Assembly (NCBI GenBank): GCA_002811675.1
Contig: PDIM01010352.1
Coordinates: 1 to 29,101 of the forward strand
Reading direction: 5' to 3'
Length of the DNA stretch: 29,101 bases
Origin: Ichthyosporea sp. XGB-2017a
Taxonomy: Eukaryota > Opisthokonta > Ichthyosporea
Shown: positions 10,201 through 18,800 of the stretch, one piece after another
How the letters are laid out: every line of letters starts with the position of its first letter
Numbering within the stretch: the first letter of the stretch is position 1
Notes under the pieces: generated by a model
The model's input: the letters and a program-made list of their open reading frames with translations, nothing else
What the model was told of the DNA's origin: nothing
Database searches by the model: none
Translations under genes and position numbers: made by a program

Positions 10201-10690
10201 CATGAAGCGTGGACGTTTGTATGCTTGTGCCCGCAGAGAAGGCTATAATGTTCTTGCAATGGGGCAGCATTTGGATGACTTATGTGAAAGCTTCTTAATG
10301 TCAATATTCCACAATGGCATGTTGAGGACAATGAAGGCAAATTACACTGTGGAAAGCCAAGATCTTCGAGTTATTCGACCCTTCGTTTATGTTCGCGAGA
10401 GAAACATTCGCGCGTTTGCAGAAAGTGTCAAGCTCCCTGTAATTGAAGAGAATTGTCCTGCATGCTTTGAAGCGCCTAAAGAGCGTCACAGAATGAAGCA
10501 ACTCTTGGCGTCTCAGGAAGTACTGTTCCCGAATCTGTTCCCGAGTCTCCAAAGAGCCATGCATCCTCTGTATAGTAAGAATAAGGTTGGTATGGAAGGA
10601 CGAAATATCAAGGACCTCCCAGGCGTGAAGGACATGATTGCCAAAAACCCAAAACTTGTGGATGAATGGAATGTTGATGATGAGAATTGA
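7298..10690 (+). CDS. Fusion of a class V aminotransferase (cysteine desulfurase-like) and a TtcA-type PP-loop tRNA thiolase
   Basis: 1130 residues, intronless. After an acidic N-terminal region (to about 125) comes a class V, PLP-dependent domain (about 150-720). It has EHHSNLVSW (His276/277, as in group II desulfurases), DYAS at 354-357 where DGAQ is usual, SGHK with the PLP lysine at 401, and RGGCLCAGPY with Cys566 in the place of the SufS-type persulfide cysteine. A charged linker (about 800-860) leads to a TtcA-like domain. This has the ATP-binding SGGKDS (886-891), CSFCSRMKRG (Cys963, Cys966) and CPAC (1053-1056), matching the TtcA Fe-S cluster cysteines. TtcA makes 2-thiocytidine at tRNA position 32 using an Fe-S cluster and sulfur from a desulfurase. 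One chain could therefore both mobilise and insert sulfur; that coupling is inferred. The start is the first in-frame ATG. No clear mitochondrial signal is seen. Confidence 0.92.
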   Translation: MLSSQKPIAVDAVKTAGGEEELVLAARKFYDLPVSVMGRDQEEEEEEACLSSSSCSLSGEESDVEESPLVARRSSGKTKAATGLGLREIGAILGEEEEEESRKDGRLAKIRATRRYKFVADTQIEDRKLSKEQQVEELVAYVANNLVGENTPFYGPYGRRPVIYCDYTASGRSLAFIEDYIRKEVLPFYGNTHTLSSVTALQTTLFRHEARDIVRRAVNANELDAVIFAGNGVTGCIEKLIHCMGLKKIHHRGLSSEEQKEESEDRPVAFVGPMEHHSNLVSWRECHCDVVEVPLDTSTGCVDFVVLEEKLKLYEGRTHKVGSFSAASNVTGILTDVDSLSILLHKYGAYALFDYASAAPYVKMDMNPSERNPMFPESGKNVIQGSHELMYKDAIFISGHKLVGGVGSPGILVAKKTLFKEKVPSVPGGGTVFFVSHKDHRYLQDIEMREEGGTPAIVESIRAGLAFQLKQSIGPEEIMKREKSFVERALKHWENNKKMIVLGHNPVDRKVKEGLAVEKGYVNPKRLGIVSFLMVHPESGKYLHHNFIVSVLNDMFGIQTRGGCLCAGPYVQDVMGIDFDSSKDIESILLEDDRLDRHHLRRKHCEYSNHEIFRPGVTRLNFNYFLTEEKFQYIVNAINLVAEHGHLLLPHYKFEPETGEWKHKDHLVFKERKWLGGISYKNGRMEYTNFVPEEALKYLSTDEATANEDHNDLDAIMAEARRAFRVAKKMVSRGKSFSVVDENLLMNEDSRKYAWFLYPSEVLRIAEEAAKGNIEKPKAETFCAKRPPFVPLFYEHLFPVDTSPKKSREKKKNESKGDTSPNRISQEPKAPSAPVCAIGKKKKAKVSNLSNPKFICPPKDIYTPARVAMHEFGMVKNGDRVLVCVSGGKDSLTLLHTIKQYQYFCKSEGIHFDIACATVDPETPSFDPSPLKGYMEKLGVPYFYESQRILDTAAQLEECTSICSFCSRMKRGRLYACARREGYNVLAMGQHLDDLCESFLMSIFHNGMLRTMKANYTVESQDLRVIRPFVYVRERNIRAFAESVKLPVIEENCPACFEAPKERHRMKQLLASQEVLFPNLFPSLQRAMHPLYSKNKVGMEGRNIKDLPGVKDMIAKNPKLVDEWNVDDEN

Positions 10691-10767
10691 AATAAAACAC
10701 GGAAGTGTAACACACACTGATTCTTACTAATTTTTATGTTTATTAAAGATGATGGATGTTTAATAAA
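10691..10767 (+). terminator. Two poly(A) signals after the fusion gene
   Basis: AATAAA begins directly after the stop (10691-10696) and again at 10762-10767. The second lies past the opposite-strand AATAAA at 10739-10744 that suits the convergent EIF1AD gene. If both distal signals are used, the two 3' UTRs overlap antisense. Confidence 0.5.
10739..10744 (-). terminator. Poly(A) signal for the EIF1AD homologue
   Basis: The plus strand reads TTTATT, giving AATAAA on the minus strand 128 bases after the EIF1AD stop. Confidence 0.45.
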
Positions 10768-10871
10768 GAGTTTATCTGTACAACGTGTTTAAAAAGCCAC
10801 ACAAAAGGAGCAAAGCAAAAAAAAAGTTCACTTTCTAACAGCTAAAATATAATTGTGCGAAAATACTTCAT

Positions 10872-11447
10872 CTAGTCTTCTTCGCTACTGCTGCTTTCAT
10901 AAAATCCTGCTCTGTTTGTATTCACAAAGAGGTCGTCGTCGTTGTCAGAGTCCCCCAAATAATCATATGTGACTAATTTACTTTTTCCTCCTCCCCCTGA
11001 AGCCATTTCCTCTTCAGACTTTCCTTCAATGCCTCTCTTACACTCATTCTGCAATTCCTCCTCAGTGCAGAACTCTCGGGGCCACATCCCACTCTTTTTC
11101 AGCTGCTTAATACTATTCGCATAGAGGACATGCATAACCTCTCCACGCCTGTGCTGCTCTTCCCCCCGCTCTTGCCTTTCTCCCTCCTCTTTTCCCTGCA
11201 AGAGCTCGTCCCCTTGTTGCTCTCCTTCCTCCACACTCACCACCACATAATCCCCTCGTTTAATCCACACCTTATTACGGAACTTCGCCGGCAATGTACA
11301 TAATCCCTGCACCCCATCACCAAACTCCACCTCATGCGTCGCCCCACGACTCCCAATCACCCGCGCAATTTCCTCCCCTTCCTCGAGCCGTGTCACAGCC
11401 TCCGTCAGTGTGGATTGCATATACTTCAACGACCGTGCTTTAGACAT
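10872..11447 (-). CDS. EIF1AD: EIF1AD-like S1/eIF1A-domain protein
   Basis: 191 residues. An eIF1A-type OB-fold covers about residues 15-110. It contains LPAKFRNKVWIKRGDYVVV, which closely parallels the MPSKYRKNIWIKRGDF region of animal EIF1AD. An acidic Gly/Gln/Glu-rich insert follows inside the fold (about 75-100), then the GMWPREF segment. The C-terminus carries DDLFVNTNR and ends in a Ser/Glu run, a second EIF1AD hallmark. The human protein is 165 residues. It is an RNA-binding-fold, probably nuclear protein whose exact biochemical role is not settled; it is distinct from the initiation factor eIF1A. The frame extends upstream only through a TTG, so the first ATG (MSKARSLKY) is used. It faces the desulfurase-thiolase gene tail to tail and lies 231 bp downstream of the hydrolase gene on the same strand, a gap that must hold its promoter. 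Confidence 0.9.
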   Translation of the reverse strand: MSKARSLKYMQSTLTEAVTRLEEGEEIARVIGSRGATHEVEFGDGVQGLCTLPAKFRNKVWIKRGDYVVVSVEEGEQQGDELLQGKEEGERQERGEEQHRRGEVMHVLYANSIKQLKKSGMWPREFCTEEELQNECKRGIEGKSEEEMASGGGGKSKLVTYDYLGDSDNDDDLFVNTNRAGFYESSSSEED

Positions 11448-11657
11448 GATTCCAACCAAAAAAAACAAAAAAAAAAGAAAACTCAAAAAACAAATCTCAA
11501 AAGGTCAGAGCAGCTTTGGAGTTCAAACCAAAAGAAGGGAAATAAAGCACAAATTAATAATATTGTCACATGGTCACGGATGGTTAAAGGGTTGGGGCTG
11601 TATGGATGGGTGCAAAGTGGGATAATTGGGGTGTTTTGTTTTCGGTTTGGAAAAAGG

Positions 11658-11663
11658 TTTATT
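11658..11663 (-). terminator. Poly(A) signal for the ABHD-type hydrolase
   Basis: TTTATT on the plus strand gives a minus-strand AATAAA only about 16 bases after the stop of the hydrolase gene. Confidence 0.5.
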
Positions 11664-11678
11664 TATCAAACTATAAAT

Positions 11679-12980
11679 TTACTTTTGTGAATTGCTTGCA
11701 CTGTTGTTGTTGCTGTTGTTTCTGGAAGACGCTTTTCCATCTCTGAGGATCCTGGCCATGATGGAGTTGAACTCTTCCGGTCGGTCGATGAACAACTGAT
11801 GGCCAGCCCCGTCTATAATATGGTACTCAGAATTGGCATGTCGCATATTGGCAGATAATTCAGCGCCAGCTTTGGCATCCATCCAGTCCTGGCTTCCGTA
11901 CATAAATGCCGTGTCTACTTTCAAGTCATTTAAACGATTTTTAAGGGGATTCTTGGCCCATGCACCAAATTCAAGCACATTCAACAGCCCAAACTCACCG
12001 CTTCCCCTGGCGGCGGACACATGATATGCATACTCTGCCATAACTTTGTACTCTTCATCCGTAAGGCCTACAAAGCGGCGGTACACGTATCCGCTCACAA
12101 GTCTCTTTCCATAAGGTCCCGCCCCACGGACCAGACTCTGTGGACTTATATTATTGGTCCAGCCCCACTCCACTGTCCCCACCAGCGCCCGCGCGTACCA
12201 AGGCAGGGTTTTGCGGAAGTTCTCAAACTTTTTTTTTGCCTCTTCGCTCTTTGCAGGCACACCCACAGGCGACAGAAGAACCAATTTAGAAACACGGTCT
12301 GGGTATTTCAGCGCATACAGACCAGATAGATACCCCCCAAAGGAATGGCCCACAAAAGTAAACTTCTCAATGCCCACCTTCTCACGCCATTGTTCAAGGG
12401 CATCCACAAACTTCTCTTCCGTCTGTTCAGGGGTCAACTTCTTCACATTGAAGTTGCGCGAGCTTGATCCCATTCCGGGAGCATCAATGGCATACAGCTT
12501 GGAGCTGTTTTTCGCAATGCTGTCAATATTTTTAAAATAGAACCCCCACCCAGCCCCAAACCCATGTAGCAAAACCACTGGGTGCTCGGTTTCATGCGCG
12601 ACACTGTCTTCATGACTAAACTCCAATGTATTAATCTTCACTTCCTCCTCCCCCGTCTCAATAGGGACTTCATAGTGCGCATGGGAACTTTCTAAGTTGC
12701 TACACACCTTCTCCTCGGCGTGTTTGAGGTGCCCATCGGAGGTGGGGATCCACCAGCCCTTCTTGGGTTTACTTGTCTCCTTTTGGTTAGCGCATCGCAC
12801 AGAAGAGGAGTCCGTAGCGGCAGTGTCTTCAGACGCATTCAATGTTGTTGCAGTAGCCATTGAGATTGTACTGTAGGAGCAATATCTATAACAGTAGTTT
12901 GATGCCGACTCAACTAAATGATTTCTACCAGATATCAAATTTCTAAACACAGATGCAAATGTTCTACTAGTGGAAAGCAT
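11679..12980 (-). CDS. Alpha/beta-hydrolase of the ABHD4/ABHD5/CLD1 family
   Basis: 433 residues. The fold shows HGFGAGWGFYF (oxyanion-hole region), DAPGMGSSSR, the nucleophile elbow GHSFGG with Ser213, an acid in GSQDWMD (Asp365) and the catalytic His394 in GAGHQLF. The HX4D motif (HQLFID, His394-Asp399) typical of ABHD4/5 and of yeast Cld1/Ict1 is present. Family members hydrolyse or remodel phospholipids: ABHD4 acts on N-acyl phospholipids, Cld1 on cardiolipin. ABHD5 lacks the serine, so this copy looks like a true enzyme. The first 40 residues are rich in Ser, Arg and Asn with a single acidic residue and could be a mitochondrial presequence, which would suit a Cld1-like role; Met41 is an alternative start. 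The C-terminus is an Asn/Ser run. It is divergent from the proline gene across 668 bp. Confidence 0.9.
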   Translation of the reverse strand: MLSTSRTFASVFRNLISGRNHLVESASNYCYRYCSYSTISMATATTLNASEDTAATDSSSVRCANQKETSKPKKGWWIPTSDGHLKHAEEKVCSNLESSHAHYEVPIETGEEEVKINTLEFSHEDSVAHETEHPVVLLHGFGAGWGFYFKNIDSIAKNSSKLYAIDAPGMGSSSRNFNVKKLTPEQTEEKFVDALEQWREKVGIEKFTFVGHSFGGYLSGLYALKYPDRVSKLVLLSPVGVPAKSEEAKKKFENFRKTLPWYARALVGTVEWGWTNNISPQSLVRGAGPYGKRLVSGYVYRRFVGLTDEEYKVMAEYAYHVSAARGSGEFGLLNVLEFGAWAKNPLKNRLNDLKVDTAFMYGSQDWMDAKAGAELSANMRHANSEYHIIDGAGHQLFIDRPEEFNSIMARILRDGKASSRNNSNNNSASNSQK

Positions 12981-13648
12981 CTATTTTAAATGAAATGAGT
13001 GATATTCGTCACGACAAAGAGACAAGTGACAAAATATACCCTAGCAATAAAATGATTTATCTTTACGATTTTCAGGATCCTAGATTCTTCTTCCAATATA
13101 ATTTCTCATAGTGGTATGCTACAGAGTTGTGAAATATTTATATCTACACTAAAAAAATAGGCAGAATTATTCCGCAAAATAATCATATCATCATTGACCA
13201 ATCACAGCAAGGGAAAGCACCATCCACCAATCAGCAACGATACGTCAAAAAACAAATAAAAAAAAAAAAAGGATTTTCCGCTTTTTGCTTTTCAAATTTC
13301 AAAACTTCGCTAAAATAATCGGGAAAATTAGTAACAAATGGACGGAAATGAGTCGACTGAATAAGTTTTGACTTTTGACAAATTAGAGACTTATAAGTGG
13401 GAGTAATTTATCTATGGTTCCTCGGGACCTTAGAAAAACTGGGAATTATGTAGTCCATTGTTGTTTTGTTTGTGTTTTAATTTGGACTCTTTGTTCTTCA
13501 GCTGTCTTCTTCCTGGAGTGCTGCACACACCATTTAACTTTCACGTGGTTGATTTATTTGTGTGTGTGTGTGTGTGTGTTGTAGAGTGTGATTTGGTTTA
13601 TGGAGAAAAAGAAAAAAGAAAAAAAAGAAAAACAAAAAATAATCAAAT
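12981..13648. promoter_or_regulatory. Divergent promoter between the ABHD hydrolase and P5C reductase
   Basis: Two good CCAAT boxes in NF-Y-like context (GACCAATCA at 13196-13204 and CACCAATCAG around 13227-13231) sit mid-way. A CRE-like TACGTCA lies at 13241-13247. A TG microsatellite (about 13559-13579) and an A-rich leader run up to the ATG at 13649. The shared use of these boxes by both genes is inferred. Confidence 0.5.
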
Positions 13649-14639
13649 ATGACGATGAAACTTCCTTCTAATCTTAAGCTCGGCTTTATTGGCTGTGGAA
13701 ATATGGGCAGTGCTGTCATGGCTGGGTTCCTTACATCTGGGGCTGTTCAGGCACAGAATGTGTTTGTTGCTGTGCGCACTGTGGAGTCTGCAGAGCGCCT
13801 GTCCAATAAATACGGGGTGAACACCTTCACTGATGTGGAGGCCATGTGTGCTGCAGGGGGGGAGAGAATGTCCTATGTGTTCCTCTGCATCAAGCCGTAT
13901 ATGTTTGAGGGGTTTGCGGAACAGAAGAAGAGCAAGGCTGCTCTGAAGGGCAAGGTAGTGGTTAGCATGATGGCTGGGGTGACACTGGCGCAGATGGAGG
14001 CTGGTCTTCCTGACTCGCCATGTGCCCGTATCATGCCAAACACCCCATGCCGCGTGTTGAAGGGCTGCACTACTGTGTGTGTGAATCACGCGACTTGCCC
14101 CAATGCCCAAGATGTGTCGTCTTTTCTGAAGCTATTGTGCGATCACATTGGTTTGGCTGTTGTGTTGGATGAGAAGTTGATCGATGCCACGACAGGAATG
14201 ACGGGGAGTGGTACAGCCTTTGTAATGTAAGTTTCATTTGAGTAGAATGGTGCTTTATTGTTTATCAGTGCTGATTTGGTAGTCATAAGAAGAAAAGGGG
14301 AACTAATAATGCACGAGTTTTTGTTATAATCGACCAATGTTATTATATAGGACCCTTATTGAAGGTTTGGCAGACGGGGGTTTACTAATGGGAATCCCAA
14401 AGAAAACTGCGATGGACTTGGCATGTATGACTTTTCTTGGAACGGCCGAGCTTGTTCAAACACAGCTGAAAGAGAAACATATCGCAGAGGTCCGAGACAA
14501 TGTGTGCACGCCTGGAGGGACAACCATCACAGGTCTGATGGTGATGGAAGACAATAAGGTTCGCTCCGTCATGGGAAGAGCCGTGGAGGCAGCCACCATG
14601 AAGGCACAAGCTCTCGGAAAGCCTGCAGTGGGAAAGTAA
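13649..14639 (+). CDS. Pyrroline-5-carboxylate reductase, two exons
   Basis: Exons 13649-14226 and 14351-14639 give 288 residues, normal for the family. It catalyses the last step of proline synthesis, reducing pyrroline-5-carboxylate with NAD(P)H. The Rossmann fold opens with LGFIGCGNMGSAVMAGF, followed by VFLCIKP, and by MPNTPC for the usual MPNTPA-type segment. The second half has the substrate and dimer region MTGSGTAFVM, joined across the intron to TLIEGLADGGLLMG, and then the C-terminal signature TPGGTTITGLMVME. The intron (14227-14350, 124 bp) starts GTAAGT, ends TATATAG and splits a Met codon after its second base; CTAAT near 14303 is a possible branch site. ATG 13649 is used; a second ATG two codons on would hardly change the protein. 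No organelle signal is evident, so the cytosol is likely. Confidence 0.95.
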
Positions 14640-14690
14640 AGGGGCAAAGCGCGCCCATTGAGAGATCTCTGAACTACGCTCTGAAAAGTC

Positions 14691-14696
14691 AATAAA
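14691..14696 (+). terminator. Poly(A) signal for P5C reductase
   Basis: AATAAA lies 51 bases after the stop and 19 bp before the 3' end of the convergent release-factor coding sequence, so the two transcripts probably touch or overlap. Confidence 0.6.
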
Positions 14697-14714
14697 TATG
14701 AAAGGATGCATCAT

Positions 14715-15458
14715 CTACTGGCTGTCTTTAGTGTCTCTATCTTCTTCTTGAAGCTTCATTTGCCTTTCCCGCTCTTCCCGTTCCTTTTTTTCTTTCTTTT
14801 TCCGATGCTTGCGGGCCTTTTCGCTTTTCGCCTTGCGGGCCTTGGCTGCTTTCTTTGATTCCTTTTGTGCTTTTTTACTCAAAGATTCATTGAGGTGGAC
14901 GTCTAACGCCTCTTTCAGAAGTCGTCGGGCACTCTTCCTGTTGCTATCTAATGATCTATGTATATGACAACGCACAGCAATCCCTGTGGGCACATGTACA
15001 AGTCGCACACAATTACTGGTCTTATTCACCTTTTGTCCCCCTTTCCCAGAGCCCCGCACAAACGTCTCCACCAGATCCTTTTCTTCCACAACCACACGAA
15101 CCGGAACCCGCTGGGGTGCGGGCAAAGAAGAGGGCATTATCACCTCAGATCCACCCTCTTCCCCCCCGTCCTCCTCATTGACCTCCACTTCCTCCTCCCT
15201 TTTCATCTCCTCCATGCCCCCTTCTTGTGGCTCTTTACCACCCCAGCAAAACCACGCTCGCCCCTGACCCTCTACCCAAGCGGGATTCCACCACACAGGC
15301 TGGGCACAGGGTCGCCCCATGTCCACACCACTGCCACAAAGAACACCTCCCTCATGATCCCGCCTGGACCAGGCCACAAGCTGCCTCCCTCGTACCTGCA
15401 TACTCCTCCCGACCAATAACCAACCAGCCCTCCCACACCGCCACATCCCTCTAGTCAT
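14715..15458 (-). CDS. Mitochondrial class I release factor-like GGQ protein (MTRFR/C12orf65 type)
   Basis: 247 residues. The catalytic motif GSGKGGQKVNKTSN (GGQ at 140-142) is followed by VRLVHVPTGIAVRCH, RSLDSNRKSARRLL and a long Lys/Arg-rich tail. This is the stand-alone GGQ domain of MTRFR, which helps free peptidyl-tRNA from the split mitochondrial large subunit together with MTRES1. The codon-recognition domains of full release factors are absent. The chosen start (15458) gives an N-terminus with many Arg and no acidic residue over about 33 residues, as expected of a mitochondrial presequence. Upstream frame codes no ATG and begins at GTG. A Glu-rich linker (about 85-110) separates presequence and GGQ domain. 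The human protein is 166 residues; the extra length is in the presequence, linker and tail. ICT1 (MRPL58) is a less likely alternative. Confidence 0.88.
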   Translation of the reverse strand: MTRGMWRCGRAGWLLVGRSMQVRGRQLVAWSRRDHEGGVLCGSGVDMGRPCAQPVWWNPAWVEGQGRAWFCWGGKEPQEGGMEEMKREEEVEVNEEDGGEEGGSEVIMPSSLPAPQRVPVRVVVEEKDLVETFVRGSGKGGQKVNKTSNCVRLVHVPTGIAVRCHIHRSLDSNRKSARRLLKEALDVHLNESLSKKAQKESKKAAKARKAKSEKARKHRKKKEKKEREERERQMKLQEEDRDTKDSQ

Positions 15459-15621
15459 TATTAACCCCCCCTCAAGGCCAAGCACAAGAGAAGAACAAAC
15501 ACAAGACACCTCCTCGCTGGTGCACTGTTGAAAATCTGCCTGTTCCCTACTCACTTTGAAAATCTGTGAAACAAAGAAAACACAACAACAAAAAGGAGGA
15601 AAAATATTTTGGGCTTTTCTT

Positions 15622-15676
<55 letters not shown>

Positions 15677-15809
15677 CTTTTTGTTTTTTCTTCTTGTTTT
15701 CTTTTCAGTTGGATTGTGGGATTTGTGGGTGTTTCCTGATTTCATTTCCATCGTGTCCTCTGTGTTTTTTTGGACTTGTTTGTTTGTGTGTGTGTGTCAG
15801 CTGAAGGGG
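15459..15809. promoter_or_regulatory. Short divergent promoter with a T42 tract
   Basis: Only 351 bp separate the starts of the release factor and STRIP genes. The middle holds T13, C, then 42 unbroken T (15635-15676). After it come two acceptor-like sites, TTTTCTTTTCAG ending at 15708 and TGTGTGTGTCAG ending at 15800, ten bases before the STRIP ATG. A 5' UTR intron is possible. Poly(dA:dT) tracts of this kind exclude nucleosomes, so it may serve both genes. Confidence 0.5.
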
Positions 15810-18800
15810 ATGACGGGGCTGCGTAAAGGACGGGCTCGTAGTGATAGTTCTCGTGCCCCGCCTCCTGTTATCTTTGGGGAAGATTCACTCACTGCCACCC
15901 AACTCTCGGACCTGGTGCGATCGGGATTTGGCTTGGGGGACGATCTGAAGTTTGAATATCTGTTTACGTATGCAGAAAGTGATCCCGAGGTACTTGTTGA
16001 GATATCTGAGGTGTTTTACCAAAGTGAAGATGACGACTTAGTGCAGTGCGAAGCTGACTTTAGAAGTGTTCTTAAGGAGTTTATGCGATTGAGTCCGCCG
16101 CGGGAGGACACAGAGGAAGAACAGGGTAATGCGCCTAAATGGGAATCGTTATCTGAATCTTCCAAGCAGGGCTTTATATTTTTTCTTGTGGATTTATTGG
16201 AACGGCGGTCTCTTCAACATCGACTGGAGGCAGTAAATGCCCTTCTGTACATAATCATGGGCTGTTTTGCCGTCACGGACAGTTCTCCTCTCCCCAGCGC
16301 CGATAGCTTGAAGGAGGGAGAAGAGGAGCTGCTGGAGGGACTGAAAGAAAACTGTGCCCTTGTGCAGGCTTGTGGATGTGTACCAAATATTGTACAGTAT
16401 TTGGTAGTGTACACTGAGGCCCTTCCAGGGGATCCCATCTTGCATCGCTGTGGGGGGAGTGGTGATGAAGAAGAAGAAATATTGGAAAGGGAGTTTGGGT
16501 GTTTGTTCATAAAGCAGCTTCTCAATTGTTTGTACGTCCTGGTGGAGGTTCATAGGACAATTATTGACAATGAAGCGGACAAAGCATCATTCTTGGAGGA
16601 GCTAATGTTTCCGATTAAAGTGAAGTGCTTTGGCGTGCACGAAAACAAAGCAGAGAATAGTGAAGGGAATTTTGGATGCTCGAATGATATAAGAGGCCTT
16701 GGGCAGATGGGCTCATATAGGAATATCGTTGTTTTTTTAGGGGTGCTTATTTGTCGATATGGGGCTTGCTGGTCTTCAGAGTTTCCAATTAAAAAGATTC
16801 TTCTTCTGTTTTGGAAAACTTTGGTAATATCAACAGGGGGTGTTCAAGGTAGTGTCGAATTGAAAGCTAAAAATTACCAGAGAGTGAGCGGTAAGCCGCT
16901 CGAAAAGGATTCGGGTAAAGGAACCAAAAAGCGTGTTCCAAAACGGGTTTTAGATGAGTTGAATGCAGGTGTCAGTGCTAGAACTTATTCTTATTTTTGC
17001 GATTATCAGCCAGATGGTACAGAAGAACCTTTGAAGGGAAATGGGAAAGTGCCTCTGTTTGATTTGCCTGAGCCAGTGAAAGAACGGCTCCGTATTCTGA
17101 GAGAGTGCTGCTATGAGAGCTTGGGAGATCTTCAGATAGAATTCGAAGCAAACCGTGTGCGGGAAAAAGTCATCGGAGTTTCTCGGGAAGGAACAGATGT
17201 AAATTGGAAAAGCAGTGACAAAGACTTTTGGCCTAGGGCGTGCCTAAGTGAAGAAAAGACTTCAGCCATTGAAAAAATATATCAGGACATGATACTTCCA
17301 TTATCAGTGATATTTCCATCTTCCTATAAACAGGAACTTAAAAGTCCTATATCTACTTCCACTATTTTGTCGCGGTGCGTCTTGACCTTATTACAGTTGA
17401 TGCTTGCATCAATACCTTCTGCTTCTTCAGTAGTGTCCGCTACGTCAGGGAAGCCATCGACGCTCGATAAAAAAGATTTTAGAAGTAAGAAAGGCAGTGC
17501 ACAATGGAAGAACGAAGAAAAACAAGGGTTGAACCCTGACCGAAAAGAAGATACGAAAATAGAGCACAAAAATAGTAAAACTGCAAGTCTTTTGAGAGAA
17601 CTCGACAAGTTTGGAAACCAAGGGGATGCTGGCGGCTGGGCAAGTGTGAAGCTTTCCGGAGAAGATTCTGGACAAGGCGAATCTTGCCGGCACTTAGAGA
17701 TTATTTTCAAAGCAGTTTCAGCAACTCTGCTTACCCTTTTAAAGCAGACGAATGCCAATCATATATATCAGTTTGAATATTGCGCTGAAGTAATTCTTGA
17801 ATCTAATGGACTTTTGTTGTTAATGAAAGCGATTAATGAGAATATGGTAGATTATGTTACTCGCAGTCCAGATTTTTCTGCAGAAGGAAACTCATTTAGC
17901 CTTGTGTGGTTTAAAAGAACACGCTTTTGGAAAGCCCCTGTCGTGAAACGGCGAAATACTACTCTCCCGGGAATGGGGAGTGGTGGTAGAAAAATGTTTC
18001 CGGGAAAGAGTAATGAACTTGAAAGTGATAAGGCGCTACAGAGCTCACATCAAAAAAAGGAAGTTTTGTCAAAATGCTGCTGGAGGAATATGTTTGCCAT
18101 GGCCAACGTTTTGCGACTTCTTCAGAAGTTGACAAAGAACCGAAATGAGAGTATTGAGATTCTGATTGACCTCAAAGCTCCAATTATCTTGAAAAAGGCA
18201 GTTGGAATTAATCACAGTTTTTTGAAAAAGTATGCTCTAAAAATTATCAAGTCATTGGTTCCATTTCTAGGAAAGAAATGGCGGGATGGTAATATGAAAA
18301 TAATGACTGAAATTTACAACAACGTGCGATTGCATATAAATGATAACTGGGCCTTTAGTGGGACAGTGATTAGTGAAAACAGTGAGCTGATGATGATGGC
18401 GTCAAAGAATAGCAAAATTCGGCATGATATGGATGCGCTGTTTGATGGTGGGGTTGGAGGCTTCGCTTCTGGAAATGTTGTAGGCGGACAACTCCCTGTG
18501 AACAATCAAACTGAAGATCAGAAAAACAGTGGGGCTGAAATGGACCAGTTTGTGCCAATGCAGGATAGCTCAGACTATCTTAAAAGTATGGAAAAGCAGG
18601 CGAAGTTACGTTTAAAAAGACAAATGGCCGTTTTGAAATTTGCGGTGAAAGAGTTTAATTTCTATCATTACACCGGATGTGCCCGCCTCGGCTTTATTTA
18701 TGACTTCAAACCCAATTTGGACTTATTAAAACTGGAAACCGTACATTTTTCATCGTGTAAACCAGGCGTGAACATGGCGAACGAAGAGGCTGTTGAAAAG

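Noticed and set aside
11334-12540. Plus-strand frames over the EIF1AD and hydrolase genes
   Set aside because: The minus-strand genes here have clear family motifs, so these frames are shadows.
15609-15809. Poly-Phe N-terminal extension of the STRIP frame
   Set aside because: It runs through the T42 tract, begins at a TTG and has no ATG; the conserved protein starts after ATG 15810.
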